Assembly (NCBI GenBank): GCA_029821735.1
Contig: JALGSU010000009.1
Location: 1 to 64,000, forward strand
Direction of reading: 5' to 3'
DNA: 64,000 nucleotides
DNA from: Candidatus Zipacnadia bacterium
GTDB taxonomy: Bacteria > Armatimonadota > Zipacnadia > Zipacnadales > UBA5352
Shown piece by piece: positions 1-9,362 of this stretch (positions within the stretch are counted from its first letter, which is position 1; every line of letters begins with the position of its first letter). The notes under the pieces were generated by a model that saw only the letters and a list, made by a program, of their open reading frames with translations, searched no databases and was not told the DNA's origin. The position numbers and the translations under genes were made by a program.

Positions 1-1910
1 TTCGGGTAGTTGAAGAGGTCGGTCCACTCGGTGAACCACGGGCGGATTGTGTACGCCGGGCGCGGCCCCCTCCACGGTCGCAGGCGCCACTGCCGCCACT
101 CATCGGGCACCGGGCGCACCGGCGTCGCTTGAAGTCCGAAGGATATCGTCACCGGCTCCCGCAGCACCGTGCTCGTGTCGATGATGTTCAGGCGCGCGAC
201 CACGCCGTCCTCTTCGGCAGTCACTTCGAGCGTCCGCTCATAGTCTGCCACATGCCATCCGCGCAGCGACTCGGCGAACCACTGCAGCCCGGCCTCCTCG
301 TTCCCAAGCCAGAAGATCGGCCGCTCGTCCAGATTCTTGAAGTATGTCCCCGTCTCTGGCGACGCGCCAGTGCCCTCCAACCTGTATCGGCCCATGTTCC
401 GCAGTGACGCGGCGTCCTTGTGCAGAGGCAGGTCCACAACCAGTTCCGAGATGTCAGTCGGCTCGGCAGCGTCCAGCGTGATATCGAACCAGACGAAGCC
501 GTCATACTCAATCCGGCCGCTAGTGCGCACCGTCACGGGCCCCAGCGCGGCGTCTGCCGCGAACGCGGCCGCCGCTCCCGACGCCTGCTCCCATCGCGCG
601 GCATCGCTCTGCAGTTCCACCGGCCGCCCCTCGACCACACCCGACATGCCGATCGGCGCCCCGAGCAGTTCCACCCCGCTGGAAGTGATCTGCGTCGGGA
701 GGGCGCCGCCATCGAATGCGTATTCCCTCCCCCAGCAGCGGGCCACGCCGTCCGCGACCTCCACCGCCGTCCAGGGAGCCGGCACCGCGTCGCTGATGCC
801 TATCCGGTTCCCCTCCCACGCTGCCGGTCCGGGCGGGTACTTGGTGTAAGAGTCCTGCACGCTCCCGACAGCCACATCGCCCGTGCCCTCGAAGAGGACA
901 TCAACGCCATACGTCCCCGGCGGCAATCCCGAGATGTCCACGCTGACCTCATAGCTGTATTCCGCCTGGCCGAAAGTCTCCTCAAGCACCTGCCCGCCGC
1001 CCTCGTCGAGCAGGCGCACTCTCGCCGCGATGCTCTTCCCCGCCCACAACGGGTATGGCTGCCGCAAGCCGAGGTGAAGAGTGCCGGCTTCGATCTTCGT
1101 GTACACATAGTCGAGGCCAAACTCTGCCGCATCATCTTCGGCCGCCGTGGCATCAAGATTATCCCGGTGCCTGTCCCATTCCGCGTACACCTCGGCGGCA
1201 GTCAGCGGCGTAGCGTAGAGCTTGAACTCGTCGATCAGACTTGTCCCGTCGGCGGGATCCCATCCCCCAACGCCGCCCACACCGAAGCTGTCGAACTCGG
1301 TGCCAGGCTGTGCCTTCACCGGTCGAGTGTCCTCAATCTTCCCGTCGAGATACAGCGTCAGCTTCTCAGCGTCCCACGTGCAGGCGATGTGATGCCACCC
1401 GCCCGCCTCCCACTCACGGGCGCGGGCCGAGGACGCGATCGTCCACTGCCATTCACCCGCCTCGTCCCTCTGGGAAGGGCCATACAGGAAGAGCAGCTTG
1501 CGGCTGTTCGGGGATTGCACGCCAACGTCCTGGTAGCGGTATACGTGCAGGACGCTGTTCGCGCCAGTGGCCGTGAGGAACGCCTGGAAGTTCCGGTCCG
1601 TACCGTCCCAGTCCACCGGCTTGACCCACATGCTCACTGCGCCCTGCTCGACGCTGACGTTCCCCGCCGCATCGTACCTGCACAGCGCCTCGTTGTCGTC
1701 ATCGACCCCGACCGTCAGGGCCTTGCCCATCAGACCATCCGCCAGCACAAGTTCCCCGGTAGCAATGCCCACCGCCGACCCGACCGCCTCCGCCGCCGCC
1801 GTATCGGTGTCATATGGCGCGTAGAAGCTCGGCGCCGCACCCCCCGCACCGGCTCCCGCTGCCAGAAGTACTAAAGCGATACACGCGCGCACCATGCCAC
1901 GAATACCCAT
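1..1910 (-). CDS. Secreted LamG-domain protein, DUF6067-like, C-terminus cut by window edge
   Basis: The frame is open from the ATG at 1910 to base 1, giving at least 636 residues. Residues 1-26 form a Sec signal peptide. A concanavalin-like LamG/laminin-G fold covers about 28-245, recognisable from the strand pattern around WHHIACTWDAEKLTLYLDG and the closing IDEFKLYATPLTAAEV. A beta-rich region follows, and the last visible part (GLQATPVRPVPDEWR, then WFTEWTDLFNYP) resembles the start of the hydrolase-like part of DUF6067 proteins. I infer a polysaccharide-active secreted protein; no catalytic residue is visible because the C-terminus is missing. A GGGAGG ribosome site lies about 11 bases before the ATG. 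It follows the PL26-like gene by 53 bases on the same strand, so the two are probably one operon. Confidence 0.8.
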   Translation of the reverse strand, partial: MGIRGMVRACIALVLLAAGAGAGGAAPSFYAPYDTDTAAAEAVGSAVGIATGELVLADGLMGKALTVGVDDDNEALCRYDAAGNVSVEQGAVSMWVKPVDWDGTDRNFQAFLTATGANSVLHVYRYQDVGVQSPNSRKLLFLYGPSQRDEAGEWQWTIASSARAREWEAGGWHHIACTWDAEKLTLYLDGKIEDTRPVKAQPGTEFDSFGVGGVGGWDPADGTSLIDEFKLYATPLTAAEVYAEWDRHRDNLDATAAEDDAAEFGLDYVYTKIEAGTLHLGLRQPYPLWAGKSIAARVRLLDEGGGQVLEETFGQAEYSYEVSVDISGLPPGTYGVDVLFEGTGDVAVGSVQDSYTKYPPGPAAWEGNRIGISDAVPAPWTAVEVADGVARCWGREYAFDGGALPTQITSSGVELLGAPIGMSGVVEGRPVELQSDAARWEQASGAAAAFAADAALGPVTVRTSGRIEYDGFVWFDITLDAAEPTDISELVVDLPLHKDAASLRNMGRYRLEGTGASPETGTYFKNLDERPIFWLGNEEAGLQWFAESLRGWHVADYERTLEVTAEEDGVVARLNIIDTSTVLREPVTISFGLQATPVRPVPDEWRQWRLRPWRGPRPAYTIRPWFTEWTDLFNYP

Positions 1911-1963
1911 GCTCCACCGGGCCTCCCTCAATCACTTCCAGCCACGCGCAGACACGCCGCGAG

Positions 1964-4900
1964 TCACCGGGCGCCCCACGCGATCAGGTTCTGCATGAAT
2001 GCCCGGCACTGAGCCGCTTTTTCCGCAGATGCCGCCAACTCGCCGGACACGTACCGCTCGAAGCTCGGCACCATCACCACCACATCGCCCAGCCCCACTT
2101 CCAGCATCAGCACCGCAGGCCGTCCCTGCACATCTCGCACGATAGTCTCCCACTCGTCAGCCGCCAGCGCCACGCTATCGAACATCGCCGCACCCGCGAG
2201 GTCCGTGACCGCATTCGGCGCAGTCAGCAGCGCATGATCGGCCGCGACTATCTCGCCGCTGGTGGAGTTCTCCTCCTGCAGCACAAGCGGCGCCCCGAAC
2301 AGGAACGGGTCCCACTTCTCATCGTTCGGATGCGAGACCACCAGCCTCCCGCCCGACCTCAGCCAGCGCAGCAGTGGTGCCGGGTCACTCCTGATTCCAG
2401 CCGCGTCCAGCGTGCACGCCTGGGTGCCGAGGAAGATCGTGCCGAACGTCTTCAGGTCGTCACCTGCCGCGATCGCCGTGGCATCGACTCCCACTAATGG
2501 CAGCGCCGGCCCCAGGAAATCCTCCGCACCAGCGATCAGCCCCACACCCTCGCCCGGCGGCTCCACCTCGCCGTCCGCCAGCACCTCCAGGGCGCAGCCG
2601 CTGGCGTAATCCCCGTACCTCATCTCCAGCGCCGAATCTCCCGCTGGCGCATCGCCCAGATCCACGAGCTGCCACTCGCCGCCCGGCTGAATCAGCACCT
2701 TCTGCTCACGCTCACCGACAGTCGCGCTGATTCCCAGAGCCTCTGGCTTCGTCGTGCGCAGCAGCACCTGGACCGTCCGCCCGGCCGGCACGACCCTCGG
2801 CAGCCTTGCCTCGAACGGTTGGTCCCAGCGCGCGGTGCTCAGATCATCCCGCCCTGCCTTATGCAGCTTGTAGATCAGATGCGGGCTGGTCACCATGGCC
2901 GTGGAATAGTTCTTCCCCATGCCCCCGGCAGTCTGCATGTAATACCCATACGTCATCTGCGCCAGGTCCAGGAAGTGCTCATCGCCCGACAACTCATATG
3001 CGTGGGCCATCGCGTTCGCCACGCCCCACGCCGAATGCCCCGGCCGCGTCTTGTCGTTGAACGTGTCGCACGAGCACGAGCGGAAGCCCTTGCCCTCCGG
3101 TATGAACTCCTCCCGCGCCAGCCACCGCGCAGCGTTGAGTATCACCTCATCCACGCGCGCGTCCCCGGCGTGGCGGTTATACCCCTCCAGCATGGTGATG
3201 AGCAATCCCGAGCACCAGGCGTACCCGCCCGTCGGCGGCGGGTCGAGGTCCGAATAGCCCGCCGGCATCCCGAAGTGTCCCGCCTCGGTCTGCCGCCGAA
3301 TGACATCCGCCACCATGATCCTCGCGCCGTTGAGGTAGAACGGGTCCCACGTCGCCTCATAGGCCGAGATGACATCATAGATCGCCCATGCCGCGCACCG
3401 CTCAGCCCCATGCCCGATCGTCCAGTTCACCGTCCCCGGCCCGGCCATGAACTCAGCCAGCCCGAGCCCCACCTCTTGCGAGCGCCTCTCACCGGTCATG
3501 AAGTAGTGCTCCAGCAGCCCTCGGTTCCACTGGTGCCCCGACAACGGAGAGGTCATGCCGCCATCACTAAAGTAGGCCAGCCCCATCTGCTCCTTGGTCA
3601 TGCGTGGGGTGTAGCCGCCGGTGTGGAACATCCGATGGGCGCGCGTCTTATGCACGTCACGCGAGCTGGGCGCGTGGTGCACGAAGTCCACGTCCCGCAT
3701 GTGCTCCGCGCTGTTGCACGCCTCGTCGAAGAACCGCCGATCGCCCGTGCGCGCGAACTGCACCATCTGCGCATGCGGCGTGTCATACTCATGGTTGCCC
3801 CAGTTATACCCGCGCTCACCCCACCAGTCGCCGAAGTTCAGGAACCCGTACGAGCGATTGCTCTCCCGCCGCTGCATGAGCAGCTCGAAGATATGATCCA
3901 CCATCTCCTCGTACTCCGGGAACATCCCCTCTGTGCGCGGAAGCTGCTCCCCGAAAGCTCCCGACGCGCAATACCACTCCGGCGGAGCCACCGCCACCAG
4001 CGGTTCCCGAAGCTGCTGCGCCCACGCCGACGGCCACTCCTCCCCATCGTGGAAGCCCAGCCATATCTCCCGCGTGAAACTCATGCCCCAGTGCAGCCGG
4101 TAGCCGCCGTCACGCACATGGTAGTACAGCCGGTCGCTCTCGATGGCGTCGCCCAGCTCGGCGTAGCGCCCCTCCTCGAACCCCGGCAGCAGGTTGATGC
4201 CAATGCCGCCCACCTGGCCGTTCCAGACCAGTTCGCTGGGCCACTTCTCCCGGAAATGCCGCAGGCCGACCCAAACTCCGCGGTTGCCGTAGCTCACATC
4301 AAGGGCCGCCGGTCCGTGTTCACTCTCATGCTGCTCGCCAAGAGCCCCCAGCAGCAGATGGTTGTCGAGATCCTGCCGGATGAACACGGGAGGGGCGTCA
4401 CGCCCCAATGACGAGATCAGGCCCTCCTCCCCACCCTCTACTGTCACCGTCGCGTCATCGAGCGGCAGCGGCAGGCCTATGACGTAGCCGTCAATGCGCG
4501 TGAGCTTCTGATCCACCTGATCATTCTCAACGGCGTGCTGCAGCCGCACCAGCCCGCTGCCCGCCGCGAAGTAGTAGCGCGACACGTACCGGAACAGCCC
4601 GTTGCCGTCCAGGTCGGCATGGATACCGGAGACCCTCACTACGGTGACCAGAGGCCCGGCGCGCTCAATCTCGATCTCCGGCCAGGCGTCGATCGAGGCG
4701 TAATTGAGCCAGTTCTCACCCTCGCGGACCGTTATCCCCGGCCCGCCGGGCCAGCCGTCGCCGAGCATGGTCTCGTCCGGCGAATACGACCCATCGCCAT
4801 TGGCGTCCAGCAACACCTCGTGGAGCCGCCCGCCGCTCTCCGCATCAAAGGTCACCCGCAGCACACCCGTGTCCACCGTCAGTACATCCCCATCGCGCTC

Positions 4901-6169
4901 GATGGCGATCCCCTCAGCCGCCACGGTCCGCTTCACTACTGACCCATACTCCACCCCGAAGCGCCCGGTAGCCCCAGCCGGAATATCCGCCACGAAGTCC
5001 AGCAGCGCCCACTGCACCGAACCGTCCGGCCAGCGCGCTGTGACCTCGCTCTGCAGCGCCATCTCACGCCCACCGGAGTCCAGCAGTCGCAGGTGCGCAT
5101 CATCTCCCAGCGCACCTTGCGGGAACGGAAGCCCGGTCGTGATCGGCACCCGCACCGCATCCGCCGCGTGGGGATTGTCCACGCTCAGCATCACCGTTTC
5201 CCGCTCCACACTCCCCACAACCGACGCGGGCGCAGCAGTCGAGACCGCGAAGTCCTCGCTGACCATGTCCGCATCGCGATCAGGTACACGCACTCGCAGA
5301 TGATACTCGCGCCCCGCCTCCAGCCCCTCAATCCACACGCGATGATTGTTCCATGAATCCGCGCCCTGCACGATCGAACCGTAGTCAGTGGTAAGCCCAT
5401 ACTCAACCGTGGGAGGGACGGGGCGGTCGGTCGTGAAGGTCACTTCAGCGCGCGGCTGGTCACCATCGAAGAGCACCCGCGCGCCCAGATGCCTGATCGC
5501 CTGTGGCGGCAGATACAGCGCGTGACTGGTCGGCACCGCGACCGGCTCCCTGTCGGACTCACCCGCCGCCTGCACCGCCAGCCACGGCATGTTGTCCCTG
5601 TTCTCAGTCTGGCCCTCGCGCGTGTCCTGGTACAGCAGCATCATCCGGAAGACCGACTTCCCGTCCTCCTGATTCAGATCAACATCGGCGACGAGGTAGA
5701 TAGACTTCCCGTCTGACGCCGCCACGGACTTCATGGGCCGCGTCCAGCCGATCATCCTGTCTTCTCGATCCGGGTAGAACATGATGTCGCACCCCGGCCC
5801 AGCGTCCGGGCGACCGGTCGTCTCGTCGTTATCAGCGTCCACATACAGGATGCGCACATCGTGACTGGGGTATGGCCACTCGGTCTCAGCAGCGAGATCG
5901 ATCTTCCACACATACCGCCCGCGAGCCACCGGCGCGAACCAGATGTTCGTATAGTCGCCCGCCGGAATCAGTTCGGCACCCTTGCGTGCGTCCGCGTCTC
6001 CGGTGCCGTCCTCCCACAGCAACTCCAGAGGCTCAGCGAACGCCGGGTCCGTGGCAATTTCCACCTCGATGGCGTCCGGAATGGTATCCCCGTCAGTATC
6101 CTGCCCAAGCACCGGCAGCGCCGCGAACATGGCGATGCCCATCATCAACACAGATGTGTGTTTCATCAT
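1964..6169 (-). CDS. Secreted PcRGLX/YetA-like (PL26-type) exo-rhamnogalacturonan lyase homologue, multidomain
   Basis: About 1401 residues. A signal peptide (1-23) is followed by a thrombospondin type-3-like calcium motif (DTDGDTIPDAIEVEIATDP), an unassigned beta region, and a fibronectin-III-like segment near 235-310. Then comes the hallmark of the PcRGLX/YetA N-terminal barrel: a PITTGLPFPQGAL element followed by ARWPDGSVQWALLDF, near 335-430. The middle is the usual beta-sandwich region, and an alpha/alpha toroid with FGDWWGERGYNWGNHEYD covers about 760-1130. A C-terminal Rossmann or glutamine-amidotransferase-like segment (about 1240-1400) contains LRWLRSGGRLVVSHP. Known PL26 members cleave rhamnogalacturonan from the chain end, so that role is inferred. 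Start: ATGATG at 6169/6166 after GGGGA; the upstream in-frame TTG at 6178 is less likely. It begins 21 bases after the stop of the upstream secreted protein. Confidence 0.82.
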   Translation of the reverse strand: MMKHTSVLMMGIAMFAALPVLGQDTDGDTIPDAIEVEIATDPAFAEPLELLWEDGTGDADARKGAELIPAGDYTNIWFAPVARGRYVWKIDLAAETEWPYPSHDVRILYVDADNDETTGRPDAGPGCDIMFYPDREDRMIGWTRPMKSVAASDGKSIYLVADVDLNQEDGKSVFRMMLLYQDTREGQTENRDNMPWLAVQAAGESDREPVAVPTSHALYLPPQAIRHLGARVLFDGDQPRAEVTFTTDRPVPPTVEYGLTTDYGSIVQGADSWNNHRVWIEGLEAGREYHLRVRVPDRDADMVSEDFAVSTAAPASVVGSVERETVMLSVDNPHAADAVRVPITTGLPFPQGALGDDAHLRLLDSGGREMALQSEVTARWPDGSVQWALLDFVADIPAGATGRFGVEYGSVVKRTVAAEGIAIERDGDVLTVDTGVLRVTFDAESGGRLHEVLLDANGDGSYSPDETMLGDGWPGGPGITVREGENWLNYASIDAWPEIEIERAGPLVTVVRVSGIHADLDGNGLFRYVSRYYFAAGSGLVRLQHAVENDQVDQKLTRIDGYVIGLPLPLDDATVTVEGGEEGLISSLGRDAPPVFIRQDLDNHLLLGALGEQHESEHGPAALDVSYGNRGVWVGLRHFREKWPSELVWNGQVGGIGINLLPGFEEGRYAELGDAIESDRLYYHVRDGGYRLHWGMSFTREIWLGFHDGEEWPSAWAQQLREPLVAVAPPEWYCASGAFGEQLPRTEGMFPEYEEMVDHIFELLMQRRESNRSYGFLNFGDWWGERGYNWGNHEYDTPHAQMVQFARTGDRRFFDEACNSAEHMRDVDFVHHAPSSRDVHKTRAHRMFHTGGYTPRMTKEQMGLAYFSDGGMTSPLSGHQWNRGLLEHYFMTGERRSQEVGLGLAEFMAGPGTVNWTIGHGAERCAAWAIYDVISAYEATWDPFYLNGARIMVADVIRRQTEAGHFGMPAGYSDLDPPPTGGYAWCSGLLITMLEGYNRHAGDARVDEVILNAARWLAREEFIPEGKGFRSCSCDTFNDKTRPGHSAWGVANAMAHAYELSGDEHFLDLAQMTYGYYMQTAGGMGKNYSTAMVTSPHLIYKLHKAGRDDLSTARWDQPFEARLPRVVPAGRTVQVLLRTTKPEALGISATVGEREQKVLIQPGGEWQLVDLGDAPAGDSALEMRYGDYASGCALEVLADGEVEPPGEGVGLIAGAEDFLGPALPLVGVDATAIAAGDDLKTFGTIFLGTQACTLDAAGIRSDPAPLLRWLRSGGRLVVSHPNDEKWDPFLFGAPLVLQEENSTSGEIVAADHALLTAPNAVTDLAGAAMFDSVALAADEWETIVRDVQGRPAVLMLEVGLGDVVVMVPSFERYVSGELAASAEKAAQCRAFMQNLIAWGAR

Positions 6170-6189
6170 GATCCCCAATTTCAGTCGCG

Positions 6190-7758
6190 TCAGTCGATCA
6201 GCAGCACGAGGCTGCCGTAGTCACCTTCCACTGACACCGCCAGCCCCTCCGCCGGCACGGTGCCCTCCGCGTGCAGCGTCACTGACGGGCTCTTCTCCAC
6301 CACCGTGAAGCTCCGCCCGGCCCACTCCGCCGGGAGCGCCAGCGTCTCCTCCGCTACCGACTTGTGGTAATCCGCATACGCCACGATCGCCCCATCTTCC
6401 TCATGCCAGTAGACCCAGGTCGCGTTCCCCTGCTCGCGCGGGTAGAAGTACTGTCGATAGGCGATGCACTCGAACTCAGTGCCTGCGGGGATCGGGTTGC
6501 CGAACGCGCTGTCCACCGCCGTCGGATACGTCTTGCTCGACGTGTAGAGCATCAGCGCCCGCCCGGCATTCGCCGCTCTCTCCGCCGGAACAGTCATGCC
6601 GTTGACCAGCGAATACCCAAGCGCGTATCCGACATCCCGCACGACCTGCCCATCCTCTTCATGTCCGAGGATCTGGATGAATCGCTCGGGCAGATTCTGC
6701 GGGTCCTCGACGTTCGCATTCGCCGCCGTGAACATCAGTGGCGAGGACGGGGGCGTCAGGTAGTCACGCCCGGCCCGGAAGTCATACACAATATCATCCT
6801 GCGTAAAGGGCAGCGCCTTGGGGATGAAATACTCGTGCGTGAAATACTCGCTGCCCGGCGTCAACTTCCCGGACTGGATGAAACCCATATAGCCAATATT
6901 GAAGTCCTGCAGCGCCTCGGCGTTGTAGGAGATCACACACGCGCCGTTGGGGTGGAAGCGATAGACGATCTCGTTCCGCACCACGCCTTCGAGGTCATCT
7001 CCCACGAAACTGCGTTCCTCCCCGGGGTGATCCATCATGTCCTGCACCAGCGAACCCGGATTGATGACGTCGTACTCCTCGACGATGTCGAAGTAGTTGC
7101 AGGAGACCGCCTCGTCGTCAGCCAGCGCTTCCTCGCCATCGACGAGATAGTCCTGCCGCGCAATCCGGCACGCCGGCGTGAGCTGCACCATGCGCACGTC
7201 CGTGAACTCCAGCGTCGTCCCATCCGCGCGCGTCAGTGTCGGCCCCGCCAGCTTCTTGTTGAACTGCCAGATATCGCTCTCGGACATGTTCACCGACAGG
7301 AACCACAGCTTGTCGGCGTCCGCAATCTTCACCAGCACGAACTCCCCGCCGTCGGCGGTCTTCCACACGGTGCCGAGATCCGCGACCGTGCGACCGTGGT
7401 CGGCGCAGACTATCTCTCGCGCATCCGAGCACCCGTGATTCGCGCCGATGTACGTCCCATTCAGATTCCAAGGCGTGGCGTCGTCGCCGTTCGCGTGGAA
7501 GATCCGCGCCGCGCCCAGTTCCTCGACGCTCATCCCCGCGTCTCTGCTGATCAGATACGCGTTGCTGAAGGTGATCTGCCGGTTGGTGCCCTTGCCGACC
7601 CGCACTACCAGGTCGTCCGCGGGCGAGAACGCGCTTCGTATGTAGACCTCATTCCCGTGTTTCAGAACACGCAGAGCCGTCGCCCCCTCATCCACCTGGG
7701 CGCTTGCAGATATCGCGGCAATTAGCAGAACCACCAGTGTGATTGTCGCTCTCATCAT
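6190..7758 (-). CDS. Secreted protein of unknown function, first of a three-gene run
   Basis: 522 residues with a clear Sec signal peptide ending at ISASAQ. I do not recognise a catalytic family. The sequence is beta-rich with many Trp, Tyr and Asp residues and has no repeats or membrane segments after the signal. It closes in a small all-beta region (AEGLAVSVEGDYGSLVLLID), which looks like a C-terminal sandwich domain. GGAGG lies just before the tandem ATGATG, so translation could begin at 7758 or 7755. It is followed after about 20 bases by the PL26-like gene and then the LamG protein, suggesting co-transcription and a role in the same polysaccharide breakdown. That role is context only. 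Confidence 0.72.
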   Translation of the reverse strand: MMRATITLVVLLIAAISASAQVDEGATALRVLKHGNEVYIRSAFSPADDLVVRVGKGTNRQITFSNAYLISRDAGMSVEELGAARIFHANGDDATPWNLNGTYIGANHGCSDAREIVCADHGRTVADLGTVWKTADGGEFVLVKIADADKLWFLSVNMSESDIWQFNKKLAGPTLTRADGTTLEFTDVRMVQLTPACRIARQDYLVDGEEALADDEAVSCNYFDIVEEYDVINPGSLVQDMMDHPGEERSFVGDDLEGVVRNEIVYRFHPNGACVISYNAEALQDFNIGYMGFIQSGKLTPGSEYFTHEYFIPKALPFTQDDIVYDFRAGRDYLTPPSSPLMFTAANANVEDPQNLPERFIQILGHEEDGQVVRDVGYALGYSLVNGMTVPAERAANAGRALMLYTSSKTYPTAVDSAFGNPIPAGTEFECIAYRQYFYPREQGNATWVYWHEEDGAIVAYADYHKSVAEETLALPAEWAGRSFTVVEKSPSVTLHAEGTVPAEGLAVSVEGDYGSLVLLID

Positions 7759-7790
7759 GGTCCTCCGATACTGTCATCCTCCGTCAGGAC

Positions 7791-7848
7791 GCCCGGCGCG
7801 TGCGCAGCGAAGCATCGCACGCCGGCGGCGCGGTGGCGCGGGGCGGCA
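7791..7848. repeat. Intergenic direct repeat, copy 1 (58 bp)
   Basis: A GC-rich unit beginning GCCCGGCGCGTGCGC and ending GCGCGGGGCGGCA is repeated almost exactly at 7882-7950. Apart from an 11-base insertion in the second copy the two are identical. It lies in the gap between the ceramidase-like gene and the downstream secreted protein. Confidence 0.85.
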
Positions 7849-7854
7849 GGGCAG

Positions 7855-7875
7855 ACGGTTCGCGAAGCGAACCGT
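7855..7875. other. Perfect hairpin between the two repeat copies
   Basis: ACGGTTCGC and GCGAACCGT form a perfect 9-bp stem around a GAA loop. No T-tract follows on either strand, so it is not a standard intrinsic terminator. It may be part of the same composite intergenic element as the flanking repeats. Confidence 0.75.
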
Positions 7876-7881
7876 TAAGCC

Positions 7882-7950
7882 GCCCGGCGCGTGCGCAAGC
7901 GGAGCGCAGCGAAGCATCGCACGCCGGCGGCGCGGTGGCGCGGGGCGGCA
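7882..7950. repeat. Intergenic direct repeat, copy 2 (69 bp)
   Basis: Second copy of the unit at 7791-7848. It is identical apart from an extra 11 bases (AAGCGGAGCGC) after the shared GCGCGTGCGC. It ends immediately before the stop codon of the ceramidase-like gene. Confidence 0.85.
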
Positions 7951-7952
7951 CG

Positions 7953-8183
7953 TCACAGTTGCGCGATGACCTCGCGAGCCGCCGCCTCGAACATCTCCTG
8001 CCACTCGGGGGCCAGGAAACACTCCGTCGTCTCGTAGCCACCCAGCGCATACTCCTCCGCAGGCGGACCATAGTGCGTGTAGCCGTTCGAGAACGCTGAC
8101 ACGAACGTGTGCTCATACGGCGACGCAGCTTTGATGTTCAGACCGATCTGCGTCAGCACCTCGGCCGGGGAAGTGACCAGCAC
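7953..8183 (-). CDS. C-terminal part of frameshifted ceramidase-like protein
   Basis: This is the last 77 codons of the gene that begins at 9309, in a different frame. From the GTG codon at 8183 it reads VLVTSPAEVLTQIGLNIK, then GYTHYGPPAEEYALGGYE and a helical tail ending in VIAQL. The GGYE segment after an EYALGGY-type motif is a usual closing feature of neutral/alkaline ceramidase N-domain proteins. It has no start of its own and completes the protein only if the frame change near 8183-8190 is undone, so it should be read with the 8113-9309 entry. Confidence 0.7.
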   Translation of the reverse strand: MLVTSPAEVLTQIGLNIKAASPYEHTFVSAFSNGYTHYGPPAEEYALGGYETTECFLAPEWQEMFEAAAREVIAQL

Positions 8184-9309
8184 GCGTGCCCATCTTGTCC
8201 TGTATCCGCGCCAGCTTCTCCATGGTCTCGATGTTGGCCCGGTACTTGGCCATGTTGCGCTCGTTCTCGGCGTCCATCGCGCGCAGATCCGCCTTGCCGA
8301 TACTCTCATCGTGCATGTACCGGTACGAGTAATCCGCCGGGAAGTCGGGGTTCATCATGTGCTTGATGTATAGCGGCACGAAGGTCCTGAAGCTCAGGCT
8401 GGTGCCCCGCATCGTCACGAGCAGTTCATCCCGCTCCGCCTCCAACTCCGCCAGACGCTCGGGGATATCGGTCCGGCGCGGCAGTGCCAGTTCCACGCGC
8501 GCGACTGCGAGTTCGGCGTCCCCGGTCTCGATCTCCCGGATCGCCTTAAGCGCGCTCACCCCGAGCATCCGCCCGGGCGGCTCAGCGTCTCGCGGATGGT
8601 TGACATCCTTATAGAGCACCTCGGTCATGTCGCCGCCCGTGCCCTGCAGGAACAGCGCCATCGCGCCGTCCCCCAGAGTCTCCTCGATGACCTCTGACGC
8701 AAACCCCGGGAAGTTCGCCGTGATTGCGCCCCCCGGCACCCCGAGCAGCAGATGGCACGCGAAGTTGTAGACTACCGCCAGTGTCCCGCCATCCACGCGG
8801 TCGAAGCGAAGCACGCCGATGTCCGGGTCGACCGGCCCCAAGCTCGCCACCTCGTCGTCAGGCGGGCAGGGGTTAGCATGGCGGATGGTCCAGCCCTTCC
8901 CGTTCTTCAGTCGCAGAGTCCGGTTGATCTGGAACCGATCTTCATAGCCCACACCGCTGCCCATCGTGACCGGCGTCAGGTTCTCCTGAGCTCGACGCAC
9001 CGCGTCCAGGGTCCGCTCCACGAGTTCCTCATCCTCGCACAGCATCCGGCGCGAAGCGTTCACCAGGACGTGGTCGCCCGGTATGCCCAACTCCGCCTCA
9101 ATCCGCCCTCGAAGTGTCGGCATGAAGTCGTCGGCGACGTCGCAGATCATCGCAAGCGCCACCAGATCCATCGCGAGGATGACGACCTGTATCTTCCCAT
9201 CGTCAATCACCAGCGCTTTGGCGTGGAGGGGGTCGTGGATCACGATCCCTTCCTGGCTGGTGGTGATATCGCTCTTGGCGGTACCTGCTCGAAGTGTGCT
9301 CATGTCCAT
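8113..9309 (-). CDS. Neutral/alkaline nonlysosomal ceramidase-like protein, N-terminal part (frameshifted)
   Basis: The frame reads MSTLRAGTAKSDITTSQEG at the start, the typical opening of the neutral ceramidase-like family. It continues through HDPLHAKALVIDDG, VYNFACHLLLG and FLQGTGGDMTEV, the last two matching the metal-site and glycine-rich segments of that family. No signal peptide is visible, so it is probably cytoplasmic, unlike true secreted ceramidases. Members outside characterised ceramidases have unknown substrates. After about residue 375 the frame turns into unrelated sequence and stops, while the expected C-terminus continues one base over (7953-8183). One extra base (or two missing) near 8183-8190 explains this. 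ATG choices are 9309 and 9303, both with a weak ribosome site. Confidence 0.78.
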   Translation of the reverse strand: MDMSTLRAGTAKSDITTSQEGIVIHDPLHAKALVIDDGKIQVVILAMDLVALAMICDVADDFMPTLRGRIEAELGIPGDHVLVNASRRMLCEDEELVERTLDAVRRAQENLTPVTMGSGVGYEDRFQINRTLRLKNGKGWTIRHANPCPPDDEVASLGPVDPDIGVLRFDRVDGGTLAVVYNFACHLLLGVPGGAITANFPGFASEVIEETLGDGAMALFLQGTGGDMTEVLYKDVNHPRDAEPPGRMLGVSALKAIREIETGDAELAVARVELALPRRTDIPERLAELEAERDELLVTMRGTSLSFRTFVPLYIKHMMNPDFPADYSYRYMHDESIGKADLRAMDAENERNMAKYRANIETMEKLARIQDKMGTRAGHFPGRGADADRSEHQSCVAV

Positions 9310-9362
9310 CTCATCTCACTTTCCGAGTATTCGTGGTCCGGCCATCCACCCGCAATAACGAG

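Noticed and set aside
420..1874. 484-codon open frame on the plus strand
   Set aside because: It is antisense to the LamG protein, Arg/Pro-rich, with no signal, family motif or ribosome site; such shadow frames are common at this GC content.
2819..4411. 530-codon open frame on the plus strand
   Set aside because: Antisense to the PL26-like gene; composition is Arg/His/Pro-rich with no domain.
6364..7725. 453-codon plus-strand frame
   Set aside because: Antisense shadow of the secreted protein at 6190-7758.
7791..7950. Possible CRISPR-like array
   Set aside because: Only two copies, with no regular spacers and no cas genes.
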